This document shows positions 1 to 5,900 of a stretch of 12,324 bases of DNA, piece after piece (the stretch's first letter is position 1; every line of letters begins with the position of its first letter). The position numbers were made by a program, and so were the translations under genes. The stretch covers positions 1-12,324 of the forward strand of contig DATHVI010000158.1 of assembly GCA_035461385.1 (NCBI GenBank). The letters run 5' to 3'. The DNA comes from DATHVI01 sp035461385 (GTDB lineage: Bacteria; Actinomycetota; Thermoleophilia; Solirubrobacterales; 70-9). Under the pieces are notes generated by a model. The model saw only the letters and a list, made by a program, of their open reading frames with translations, did not search any database and was not told the DNA's origin.

Positions 1-1096
1 TCAGCAGGACGGTGCGGATGACCTTGATCCCCCCCGCGGTCGACGCCGCGCAGGCCCCGGAGGAGAACAGGATCAGCAGCGCGACGCGGGCGAACTGGTT
101 CCAGGAGTCGTAATCGGCGGTCGTGTAGCCGGTCGAGGTGACGATGCTGGTGACGCTGAACGCCGCGTCGCGGAGCGACGCGTCGCCGGCGAGCTCGACG
201 CTGAACGTGACCACGGCGATCGCCCCGGCGAGGATCGCGAGGAACGCGATCACCTCGGCGCCCTGCGGCATCACCGGCTTGCGGCGCACCGCGCGCCAGT
301 AGAACGCGAAGTTGACCCCGCCGAGGATCATGAAGACGATCGCGACCAGCTCGATCGGGAACGAGTCGAAGGCGGCGATCGAGTCGTCGCGGGTCGAGAA
401 GCCGCCGGTCGCGACGCTGGTCATCGCGTGGTTAACGGCGTCGAACCCGCCCATACCGACGGCGAGGTAGGCGACGATCGCTCCCGCCGAGAGCACGAGA
501 TAGATCGCGGCGATGATCTTCGCCGTGTCGATGATCCGCGGCGTCAGCCGCTCGGTCGTGATCCCGGTGGTCTCGGCGTAGAAGGCGCGCTGGACCCCGG
601 GGCCCGTGACCGGCGCGATCGCGACGACGACGACGACGATCCCGACGCCGCCCATCCATTGGCTGATGCTCCGCCACAGGAGCACCGCGTCGGGCTCGGC
701 CTCGAGCCCGTCGATCAGGGTCGCGCCGGTGGTCGTGAAGCCGCTCGCCGCCTCGAACAGCGCGTCGAGCGGCGCCGAGAACGTCCCCGCCGCGAGCAGG
801 GCGACGCCGCCGACGACGCTCGCTCCGACCCATGCCAGGGTGACCGCGAGCAGCCCGGCGATCGGCGGCACGTTGAGCCCCCGGCGGCCGCCGCGCGAGC
901 CCGCCAGGCAGGCGACGGAGAGCAGCAGCGCGCCGGCGCCGGTGAGGGCGAAGGCCGGCAGCGCCCGGCCGTCGGCCGCCGCCACCACGGCGCAGGCGAG
1001 GAGCCCGAGCGCGCAGGCGGCGAAGGTCCCGCCCAGGGTGAGCAGGACCAGCGCCGCGGTCGGCCCGATCTCGAACCGCGACCGGCGGGCGGCCAT
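1..1096 (-). CDS. trkH: Trk potassium uptake protein TrkH, C-terminus cut by window edge
   Basis: This is the membrane subunit of a Trk/Ktr K+ transporter, which forms the pore from four pseudo-repeats. The visible 365 residues start at ATG 1096-1094 and run off the left edge. They contain many hydrophobic segments and three filter-type P-loops: SGFTTTGAT (about 118-126), SVATGGFSTRD (about 227-237) and SIVTSTGYTT (about 317-326). The intramembrane-loop motif STAGGIKVIR (352-361) follows. The fourth filter and roughly the last 120 residues, judged from the usual TrkH length of about 480-500, lie outside the window. The start codon shares one base with the trkA stop (TGATG at 1098-1094), so translation is probably coupled to the regulatory subunit. 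KtrB is the close alternative name, but pairing with a two-RCK-domain TrkA favours Trk. The family call is secure. Confidence 0.95.
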   Translation of the reverse strand, partial: MAARRSRFEIGPTAALVLLTLGGTFAACALGLLACAVVAAADGRALPAFALTGAGALLLSVACLAGSRGGRRGLNVPPIAGLLAVTLAWVGASVVGGVALLAAGTFSAPLDALFEAASGFTTTGATLIDGLEAEPDAVLLWRSISQWMGGVGIVVVVVAIAPVTGPGVQRAFYAETTGITTERLTPRIIDTAKIIAAIYLVLSAGAIVAYLAVGMGGFDAVNHAMTSVATGGFSTRDDSIAAFDSFPIELVAIVFMILGGVNFAFYWRAVRRKPVMPQGAEVIAFLAILAGAIAVVTFSVELAGDASLRDAAFSVTSIVTSTGYTTADYDSWNQFARVALLILFSSGACAASTAGGIKVIRTVLL

Positions 1097-2436
1097 CAGC
1101 TACGGGTGAAGAACGGCTCGACGCCGCGGAGCGCGCCGGCGACCCCTAGCATCACCACCCGGTCGCCCGGGGCGATCTCCATCCCCTTCTGCGGGATCAG
1201 CATCTCGGTGTCGCGGAGGATCGCGCCGACCCGGCAGCCCTTGAGCATCCCGTGCGTCTCGCCGAGCCCCTTACCGACGATCTTCGCCCCCTCCTCGGCC
1301 TCGATCTCGATCACCTCGAAGCCGCTTCGCAGCAGGTGAATCGCGTGCACCGTCTGGGTGTGGACGAAGCGGAGGATCGCCTCCGCGGTGATCAGCCGGG
1401 GCGAGAACGCCGCGTCGATCGCGAGCGCGTCGACGAGCGGCGTGAACTCCTCCCGCGAGACGATCGACATGCAGAGGTCGGCGCCGAGCCGCTTCGCGTT
1501 CAGCGCCGCGAGCAGGTTCGCCCGGTCGTCGCCCGCGGAGGCTACGAACGCGTCGGCGGTGTCGACCCGGGCCTCCTCCTGGGCCTCGCGGCTCACCCCC
1601 TCGTCGTGCATCACCGTCACCCGCGGCAGCTTCTCGGCGAGGAAGCGTGCCCTGGCGGCGTCGCGCTCGAGCAGCGTCACCCTCGTCCGGGTCGGCTCGA
1701 GCAGCTTCGCCAGCCGCAGGCCGATCCTGCCGCCGCCGAAGATCACGCAGTGGCGGACCTCGCGGGTGCCGCCGGCGAGGTGCGCGACAGCCTCGCGGAC
1801 GTGCTCGGTGGGCACGGCGACGAGCAGGTGGTCGCCGACCCGGGGCACGATTTCGGGGCGGATCAGGCTCTCCACGCCCTCTCGGGAGAGGCCGACGATG
1901 TACGCCGGATGCGGGCGCTCGCGCTTCGCGAGCTCGATTCCGACCAGCGGCGACTCGTCGCTTACGATCAGCTCCGCGACCGCCACTCGCCCGTCGCCGA
2001 AGTACTCGACCGAGACCGCCCCCGGCAGGGCGATCGCGTCGGCGATGTCGTGGGCGGTCGCGCGGTCGGGATCGATCACGAAGTCGATCCCGAGCACGTC
2101 GCGCGCGAACGACTCGTCGGCGCCGAAGAAGTCCGGGTCGCGAACCCGGGCGACGGTCACCTTCGTCCCGAGCTGGCGCGCGCCGAGCGCCGCGATCACG
2201 TTCGCCTCGTCGCTGTGGGTGACGGCGGCGAGCAGGTCGACCGAGCCGGCGTCGACCTCGGCCAGCAGCCGGGGGCTGCCGCCGTTTCCTTCGACGACGA
2301 GCGCGTCGAGCTCGCCCTGGACGGCGGCGCACCGTAGCGGGTCGTTGTCGACCACGGTCACGTCGTGGCCGTCGGCGCTCAGCGTCCTCGCGACGTTGAG
2401 CCCGACCTCGCCCGCGCCGATGACGATCGTCTTCAC
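1096..2436 (-). CDS. trkA: Trk system potassium uptake regulatory protein TrkA
   Basis: This is the cytosolic nucleotide-binding subunit that gates the Trk K+ channel. The 446 residues form two RCK halves, as in full-length TrkA (about 450-460 aa). The first Rossmann fold has GAGEVG at residues 7-12 with acidic D30 closing strand 2 (VVDND). The first TrkA-C domain spans about 140-222. The second Rossmann fold has GGGRIG at 234-239 with E257 in the equivalent acidic position. The second TrkA-C domain spans about 365-446. The start is GTG at 2436-2434, because the residues after it (MKTIVIGAGEVG) match the family N-terminus exactly and there is no room for an extension. No strong Shine-Dalgarno is visible. 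trkA is first in the trkA-trkH unit and diverges from rplY, so both may be governed by the 104-base spacer. KtrA is less likely, since it has only one RCK unit. Confidence 0.96.
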   Translation of the reverse strand: MKTIVIGAGEVGLNVARTLSADGHDVTVVDNDPLRCAAVQGELDALVVEGNGGSPRLLAEVDAGSVDLLAAVTHSDEANVIAALGARQLGTKVTVARVRDPDFFGADESFARDVLGIDFVIDPDRATAHDIADAIALPGAVSVEYFGDGRVAVAELIVSDESPLVGIELAKRERPHPAYIVGLSREGVESLIRPEIVPRVGDHLLVAVPTEHVREAVAHLAGGTREVRHCVIFGGGRIGLRLAKLLEPTRTRVTLLERDAARARFLAEKLPRVTVMHDEGVSREAQEEARVDTADAFVASAGDDRANLLAALNAKRLGADLCMSIVSREEFTPLVDALAIDAAFSPRLITAEAILRFVHTQTVHAIHLLRSGFEVIEIEAEEGAKIVGKGLGETHGMLKGCRVGAILRDTEMLIPQKGMEIAPGDRVVMLGVAGALRGVEPFFTRS

Positions 2437-2540
2437 GACCCCGGTTGCTCGCCCGCTCGCTTCACCAGCGCATTCTTAGCGCGTTCTCCTATGCTCAGGG
2501 ACCCGCTGCGGCGGACCGCAGCGCTATCTTCATCGACCGA
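2437..2540. promoter_or_regulatory. Divergent trkA / rplY promoter region
   Basis: This is the 104-base spacer between the two divergent start codons. Toward rplY there are two TANNNT hexamers: TATGCT at 2490-2495 and TATCTT at 2525-2530. The second would place transcription start about 4 bases before the rplY ATG (near-leaderless). The first would give a leader of about 39 bases beginning with the palindrome at 2504-2523. Toward trkA, a weak AT-rich patch (TAAGAAT on the minus strand, 2478-2472) could be a -10. I see no convincing -35 for any of them. Promoter positions are inference; the divergent arrangement is seen directly. Confidence 0.45.
2504..2523. promoter_or_regulatory. Perfect 8-4-8 inverted repeat, operator-like or leader hairpin
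   Basis: Left arm CGCTGCGG (2504-2511), spacer CGGA, right arm CCGCAGCG (2516-2523), with no mismatches. It ends one base before the TATCTT hexamer, so it would fill the -35/-10 spacer of that rplY promoter, the classical place for a repressor operator. If transcription instead starts from TATGCT at 2490-2495, the same bases form a strong hairpin at the 5' end of the rplY leader. Which reading is right cannot be told from sequence alone. Confidence 0.5.
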
Positions 2541-3248
2541 ATGGCATCCGATCGCGCGACACTCAAGGTCTCCGAGCGCACCGAGGTCGGCTCCCGCGAG
2601 AGCCGGCGGCTGCGGCGCTCGGGCCTCGTGCCCGGCGTCGTCTACGGCGGCGGCTCCGCGGCGCGTGCGTTCAAGGTCGAAGAGCGGGACGCGCGCAGCG
2701 CGCTCGCTCACGGCGGCGCGCTCATCGACCTCGAGTTCGACGGCTCGGCGGCGATCCCGGTCGTCGTCAAGGAGCAGCAGTACCACCCGGTCCGCGACCA
2801 GCTCGTCCACCTCGACTTCCAGGAGGTCAAGCTCGACGTCGCGATTCAGGCCGAGGTCGGGATCGAGCTGCTCGGCGTCGAGGACGCCCCCGGCGTCAAC
2901 GAGGGCGGTGTGCTCGAGCACGTCACCCACCAGGTGACGGTCGAGGCGCTGCCTACCGAGATCCCCGACAGCATCGCCGCCGACGTCTCCGGGATGGAGA
3001 TCGGCGACACCCTCGCCCTCTCCGGGATCCTCGCCCCCGAAGGTGTCGAGTTCGTCCTCGGCGAGGAGGTCGACCCGGACGAGGTGACGATCGCGACCCT
3101 GTCGCCGCCGCGGGTCGAGGAGGAGCCCGAGCCCGAGATCGAGGAGGAGGCGGCGCTCGTCGGCGAGGAGGGCGAGGAGCCCGCCGAGGGCGAGGAGCCC
3201 GCCGAGGGCGAGGCCGAGGCCGGCGGCGACGAGTCCGACTCGGAGTAG
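2541..3248 (+). CDS. rplY: 50S ribosomal protein L25, general stress protein Ctc form
   Basis: This 235-residue ribosomal protein binds 5S rRNA in the large subunit. Residues 1 to about 90 form the L25 fold (SRESRRLRRSGLVPGVVYGGG is the typical opening). Residues of about 95-190 form the Ctc/TL5 beta domain. Residues 193-235 form an acidic tail with 22 Asp/Glu in 43 positions. The start ATG at 2541 was chosen because the L25 fold begins directly there; the open frame upstream has no family similarity. There is no Shine-Dalgarno, but TATCTT lies 10 bases before the ATG, so the message may be leaderless or nearly so. The stop is 5 bases before pth, and the GGAG at 3242-3245 inside the last codons serves as the pth ribosome-binding site. 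Identity is firm; only the tail's role is unknown. Confidence 0.95.
   Translation: MASDRATLKVSERTEVGSRESRRLRRSGLVPGVVYGGGSAARAFKVEERDARSALAHGGALIDLEFDGSAAIPVVVKEQQYHPVRDQLVHLDFQEVKLDVAIQAEVGIELLGVEDAPGVNEGGVLEHVTHQVTVEALPTEIPDSIAADVSGMEIGDTLALSGILAPEGVEFVLGEEVDPDEVTIATLSPPRVEEEPEPEIEEEAALVGEEGEEPAEGEEPAEGEAEAGGDESDSE
3174..3209 (+). repeat. In-frame 18-bp tandem duplication in the L25 acidic tail
   Basis: Two exact copies of GAGGAGCCCGCCGAGGGC (3174-3191 and 3192-3209) encode EEPAEG twice in the C-terminal tail of L25. A third, degraded unit (EAEAGG) follows. Such slippage-prone repeats are common in acidic L25/Ctc tails, so the length probably varies between relatives. Confidence 0.85.
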
Positions 3249-3253
3249 TCCCA

Positions 3254-3865
3254 ATGTCGATATTCCGCCGGCGTGGCCGCATGGGCTCGGTCGGCGAGGC
3301 CGGGGACCGCGTGCTCGTGGTCGGCCTCGGCAACCCGGGCAAGCGCTACGAGGCGACCCGGCACAACGTCGGGGCGATGGTCGTCGCCGAGCTCGAGCGC
3401 CGCTGGGAGCTCGGGCGGCCGCGGAAGAAGTTCAACGGCCTGCTCAGCGAGGGCCGGGTCCGCCCGGGTGGGCCACGGGTGGTCGCGCTTCGCCCGCAGA
3501 CGTTCATGAATGAGTCCGGGCGCTCGGTCGGGCCGGCGCGGGGGAGCCTGCGGGTGCCGCTCGACCGGCTGCTGGTCGTCTACGACGAGATCGACCTCCC
3601 GTTCGGCGAGGTGCGCTCGAAGCTCGGCGGCGGTGCCGCCGGGCACAACGGGATCAAGTCGCTTCGGGACGGGCTCGGCAGCGCCGACTTCTGGCGGCTC
3701 CGCGTCGGCGTCGGTCGCCCCGACTCGACCGACCCCGAGATCGTCTCGGCGTGGGTGCTCGGCCGCTTCCGCGAGCCCGAGGACGAGGTGCGGGCGCTGA
3801 TCGACGAGGCCGCCCGCGAGGCAGAGCGGCTCGTCGACCGGATAGCGTCCGGCGAGGATGAGTGA
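3254..3865 (+). CDS. pth: Peptidyl-tRNA hydrolase
   Basis: It cleaves the ester bond of peptidyl-tRNAs released from stalled ribosomes, recycling tRNA. The 203 residues carry all the signature positions: GLGNPG with N27, RHN with the catalytic H37, FMNESG with N86, YDEIDLP with D111 (partner of the histidine), and GHNGIKS with H131/N132. The N-terminus is about 17 residues longer than E. coli Pth. The ATG at 3254 is supported by GGAG at 3242-3245, 8 bases upstream and overlapping the end of rplY. An internal ATG at 3281 would give a length nearer the family norm but has no such site. Tight spacing to rplY indicates one transcript. The stop is overlapped by the next gene. Function is secure; the start is slightly uncertain. 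Confidence 0.96.
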   Translation: MSIFRRRGRMGSVGEAGDRVLVVGLGNPGKRYEATRHNVGAMVVAELERRWELGRPRKKFNGLLSEGRVRPGGPRVVALRPQTFMNESGRSVGPARGSLRVPLDRLLVVYDEIDLPFGEVRSKLGGGAAGHNGIKSLRDGLGSADFWRLRVGVGRPDSTDPEIVSAWVLGRFREPEDEVRALIDEAAREAERLVDRIASGEDE

Positions 3866-4577
3866 GCTGACCCGATACGGGGTCGCCGACGCCGTCGCCC
3901 TGCTCCAGCTCGACCGCCCCGAGGCCCGCAACGCGATCTCGACCTCGATGCTCGAGGAGCTCCTCGCCCACCTCGCGAGCGCGCGCGAGGATCCCGAGGT
4001 GCGGGCACTGGTCGTCTCCTCCACCGACCAGATGGGGCTCTCCGCCGGCGCCGACGTCCGCGAGCAGCTCGACGAGGCCGGGCGGATCAGGCGGATGGAG
4101 CTGTTCGCGCGGCTTTACGACGAGCTGACCGGGTTCGAGAAGCCGACCGTCGCCGCCTGCCACGGCGCCTGCGTCGGCGGCGGCGCCGAGATCGCGGTCG
4201 CCTGCGACCTGCGGATCGGGGGCCTCAACCTGCGCCTGCGGTTCCCGGGCGCGGCGCTCGGCGTCCCGGTCGGACCGGCGCGGCTGGTCAGCCTCTGCGG
4301 CCTGTCGGTGGCGAAGTACCTGTTGCTGACGTCGAAGGAGGTCGACGCCGAGACCGCATACCGGTGGGGCCTCGTCCACAAGCTCGTCCCCGCCCCGCGG
4401 ACCGAGGAGGCCGCGCTCCAGCTCGCGGCGCAGGTCGCCGCGCACGACCCGGCGTCCGTCGCGCGGCTGAAGCGGATGCTCCACGACTGGGACGGCGTCG
4501 AGGAGCGCTCGCGCGCCGAGGGCGCGGGCCAGGTCGCCTGGCAGCGCTCGGGCCCCGGCCTCGGGCCGCGGCCCTGA
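3858..4577 (+). CDS. Enoyl-CoA hydratase/isomerase (crotonase) family protein
   Basis: This 239-residue crotonase-fold protein presumably acts on an acyl-CoA thioester in the cytosol. Oxyanion-hole elements are visible: LSAGAD at 61-66 and CVGGGAE at 105-111. E111 matches the first catalytic glutamate of rat enoyl-CoA hydratase (E144). The second one (E164, in a PEILLG context) aligns to G131 in PGAALG, so the standard two-glutamate hydration mechanism is incomplete and the true reaction is uncertain. An isomerase, hydrolase or other crotonase reaction is possible. The start ATG 3858 overlaps the last 8 bases of pth in another frame. A TAGCGT hexamer at 3843-3848 could be a weak internal promoter, but coupling to pth is simpler. 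The C-terminus is slightly short compared with the usual 255-260 residues and ends in a Gly/Pro-rich stretch. No frameshift is evident. Confidence 0.85.
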   Translation: MSELTRYGVADAVALLQLDRPEARNAISTSMLEELLAHLASAREDPEVRALVVSSTDQMGLSAGADVREQLDEAGRIRRMELFARLYDELTGFEKPTVAACHGACVGGGAEIAVACDLRIGGLNLRLRFPGAALGVPVGPARLVSLCGLSVAKYLLLTSKEVDAETAYRWGLVHKLVPAPRTEEAALQLAAQVAAHDPASVARLKRMLHDWDGVEERSRAEGAGQVAWQRSGPGLGPRP

Positions 4578-4716
4578 AGCTCACCGGGCGGCGACGAACG
4601 TGGATTCGCACGTCCTGTGTGGGTGGATCGCCGTCGGTCCGCCGGGCGCCGATGAGTTTTCGCCCCCGGAGCGTCGTAGGTGGTATGTGGAAGCTTCGAG
4701 ACGGTGGGAGGCGCGG
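4578..4716 (+). promoter_or_regulatory. Spacer upstream of the ECF sigma gene, probable promoter region
   Basis: A 139-base gene-free gap. It breaks the tight rplY-pth-crotonase packing, so the sigma gene probably has its own promoter here, but no confident -35/-10 pair can be picked. Visible items are a short inverted repeat ACGTG/CACGT around 4598-4613, the 8-base palindrome GAAGCTTC at 4690-4697, and the ribosome-binding site GGGAGG at 4706-4711, five bases before the ATG at 4717. Confidence 0.4.
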
Positions 4717-5760
4717 ATGAAGCCGGCGAACGACACCCAGGCGAAGGACGAGATCGAGGCGGGCGTGGCGGCCGCAAGGGCGGGCGACGAGTCGGCGTTC
4801 GCGCGACTCGTCGAGCGCCACCGCCGCGAGCTCCAGGTCCACTGCTACCGGATGCTCGGCTCATTCGACGAGGCCGAGGACGCCGTCCAGGAGACGTTTC
4901 TGCGCGCCTGGCGGGGGCGCGAGGCGTTCGCCGGCCGCTCGACCTTCCGCGCGTGGCTGTACCGGATCGCGACCAACACCTGTCTCGACGCGCTCGAGCG
5001 CCGCCCGCGCCGGCCCGTCCTCGCCGGTTCCCCCGGCGGCGGCTCCGGCGCGGGCGACGGCGGATTCGAGGTCCCGTGGCTGCAGCCGTACCCCGACCGG
5101 CTGCTCGACGGCGTCGCGCCGCCGGAGTCGGAGCCGGACGCTGTCGTCGCCGGCAAGGAGACGATCGAGCTCGCCTTCCTCGTCGCGATCCAGCACCTGC
5201 CGCCGCGCCAGCGCGCGGTGCTGATCATGCGCGGGATCCTCGGCTGGTCGACGCGCGAGACTGCGGAGCTGCTCGAGACCACCGTCGCGTCCGTCAACAG
5301 CGCCCTCCAGCGCGCCCGCGCGACGCTGCGCGAGCGGCTGCCGGCGCGGCGGGCCGAATGGGCCCCGGAGGCCGAGCCGACCGAGGCCGAGCGGGTGCTC
5401 CTCGCCCGCTACGTCGAGGCAACGGAGAACGCCGATTCCGAGGCGTTCATCGAGCTGATGCACGAGGACGCCCGCTTCGCGATGCCGCCGGAGCCGGAGG
5501 TCTGGGTCGGCGCCGAGACGATCGTCGGCGCGTGGCGGGCCGGCGGGTTCGGGACGCCGGACTTCGGTGAGATGCGCTGCGTGACCACGCGCGCCAACCG
5601 CCAGCCGGCGGTCGCCTGCTACGTACGGAAGTCGGGCGATGACGGGCCGTGTCGCCCGCTCGCACTCGACGTGCTGCGGATCGAGGAGGGGCGGGTCGCC
5701 GAGATCGTCACCTTCCCGCCCGACGTCTTCGGGGTGTTCGAGCTACCGCCGGAGCTCTGA
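4717..5760 (+). CDS. ECF RNA polymerase sigma factor with C-terminal SnoaL-like domain (SigG / TIGR02960-like)
   Basis: This alternative sigma factor (347 residues) would direct RNA polymerase to a specific promoter set. Sigma region 2 spans about 24-98 (AFARLVERH, YRMLGSFDEAEDAVQETFLRAW, then WLYRIATNTCLD). A Gly-rich linker follows with WLQPYPDRLLD at 121-131, a stretch I recall as typical of the SigX5/SigG group. Region 4 spans about 152-206 (LPPRQRAVLI, then the helix-turn-helix WSTRETAELLETTVASVNSALQRAR). A SnoaL/NTF2-like domain follows at about 226-340. The ATG at 4717 is preceded by GGGAGG at 4706-4711; the frame is open further upstream but without family similarity. No anti-sigma gene lies on either side. 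In related SnoaL-bearing ECF groups (ECF41/SigJ type) the extension itself modulates activity, so the same is inferred here. Target genes are unknown. Confidence 0.92.
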   Translation: MKPANDTQAKDEIEAGVAAARAGDESAFARLVERHRRELQVHCYRMLGSFDEAEDAVQETFLRAWRGREAFAGRSTFRAWLYRIATNTCLDALERRPRRPVLAGSPGGGSGAGDGGFEVPWLQPYPDRLLDGVAPPESEPDAVVAGKETIELAFLVAIQHLPPRQRAVLIMRGILGWSTRETAELLETTVASVNSALQRARATLRERLPARRAEWAPEAEPTEAERVLLARYVEATENADSEAFIELMHEDARFAMPPEPEVWVGAETIVGAWRAGGFGTPDFGEMRCVTTRANRQPAVACYVRKSGDDGPCRPLALDVLRIEEGRVAEIVTFPPDVFGVFELPPEL

Positions 5761-5792
5761 GGACACCACCCCGAGCCGCGCCGGCGCGTGGC

Positions 5793-5798
5793 TAGGAT
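5793..5798 (+). promoter_or_regulatory. Candidate -10 hexamer upstream of mfd
   Basis: TAGGAT matches TANNNT and lies in the 140-base sigma-mfd spacer. Transcription from it would start near 5805 and give mfd a leader of about 95 bases containing the hairpin at 5833-5853. An alternative is TACGTT at 5869-5874. No clear -35 accompanies either. Confidence 0.25.
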
Positions 5799-5832
5799 GG
5801 GCGAGGCGCCCGCCGGTGCGGGCGTCGTGCGA

Positions 5833-5853
5833 GCCGGACCCGGCAGGTCCGGC
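5833..5853 (+). promoter_or_regulatory. Perfect 8-bp hairpin between sigma factor gene and mfd
   Basis: GCCGGACC (5833-5840), loop CGGCA, GGTCCGGC (5846-5853), with no mismatches. It has no following T-run, so it is not a canonical intrinsic terminator, but it could end the sigma-gene transcript in a high-GC organism or form part of the mfd leader or operator. A second small stem, GCGCC-GTT-GGCGC at 5877-5889, follows just before the mfd start. Confidence 0.4.
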
Positions 5854-5900
5854 CGTTCGTCGTGCATGTACGTTGAGCGCCGTTGGCGCCGCAAGCGTCG

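Noticed and set aside
1..1096. trkH as a truncated pseudogene
   Set aside because: The frame is open to the window edge and all motifs seen are intact; the truncation is only from the window boundary.
1252..2337. Long open frames overlapping trkA on both strands, and similar long antisense frames across rplY, mfd and thrC
   Set aside because: Expected in very GC-rich DNA, where stop codons are rare. Their translations are Arg/Asp/Gly-rich without recognisable domains, while the overlapping genes have clear family motifs.
4563..4574. 12-bp perfect palindrome GGGCCGCGGCCC just before the crotonase stop as a terminator
   Set aside because: It has no loop and no T-tract and lies within coding sequence. 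In such GC-rich DNA it is weak evidence, though it could contribute to pausing.
4490..4577. Frameshift at the crotonase C-terminus because the protein is about 15-20 residues short
   Set aside because: Neither alternative frame continues with recognisable crotonase C-terminal sequence, and codon use stays normal to the stop.
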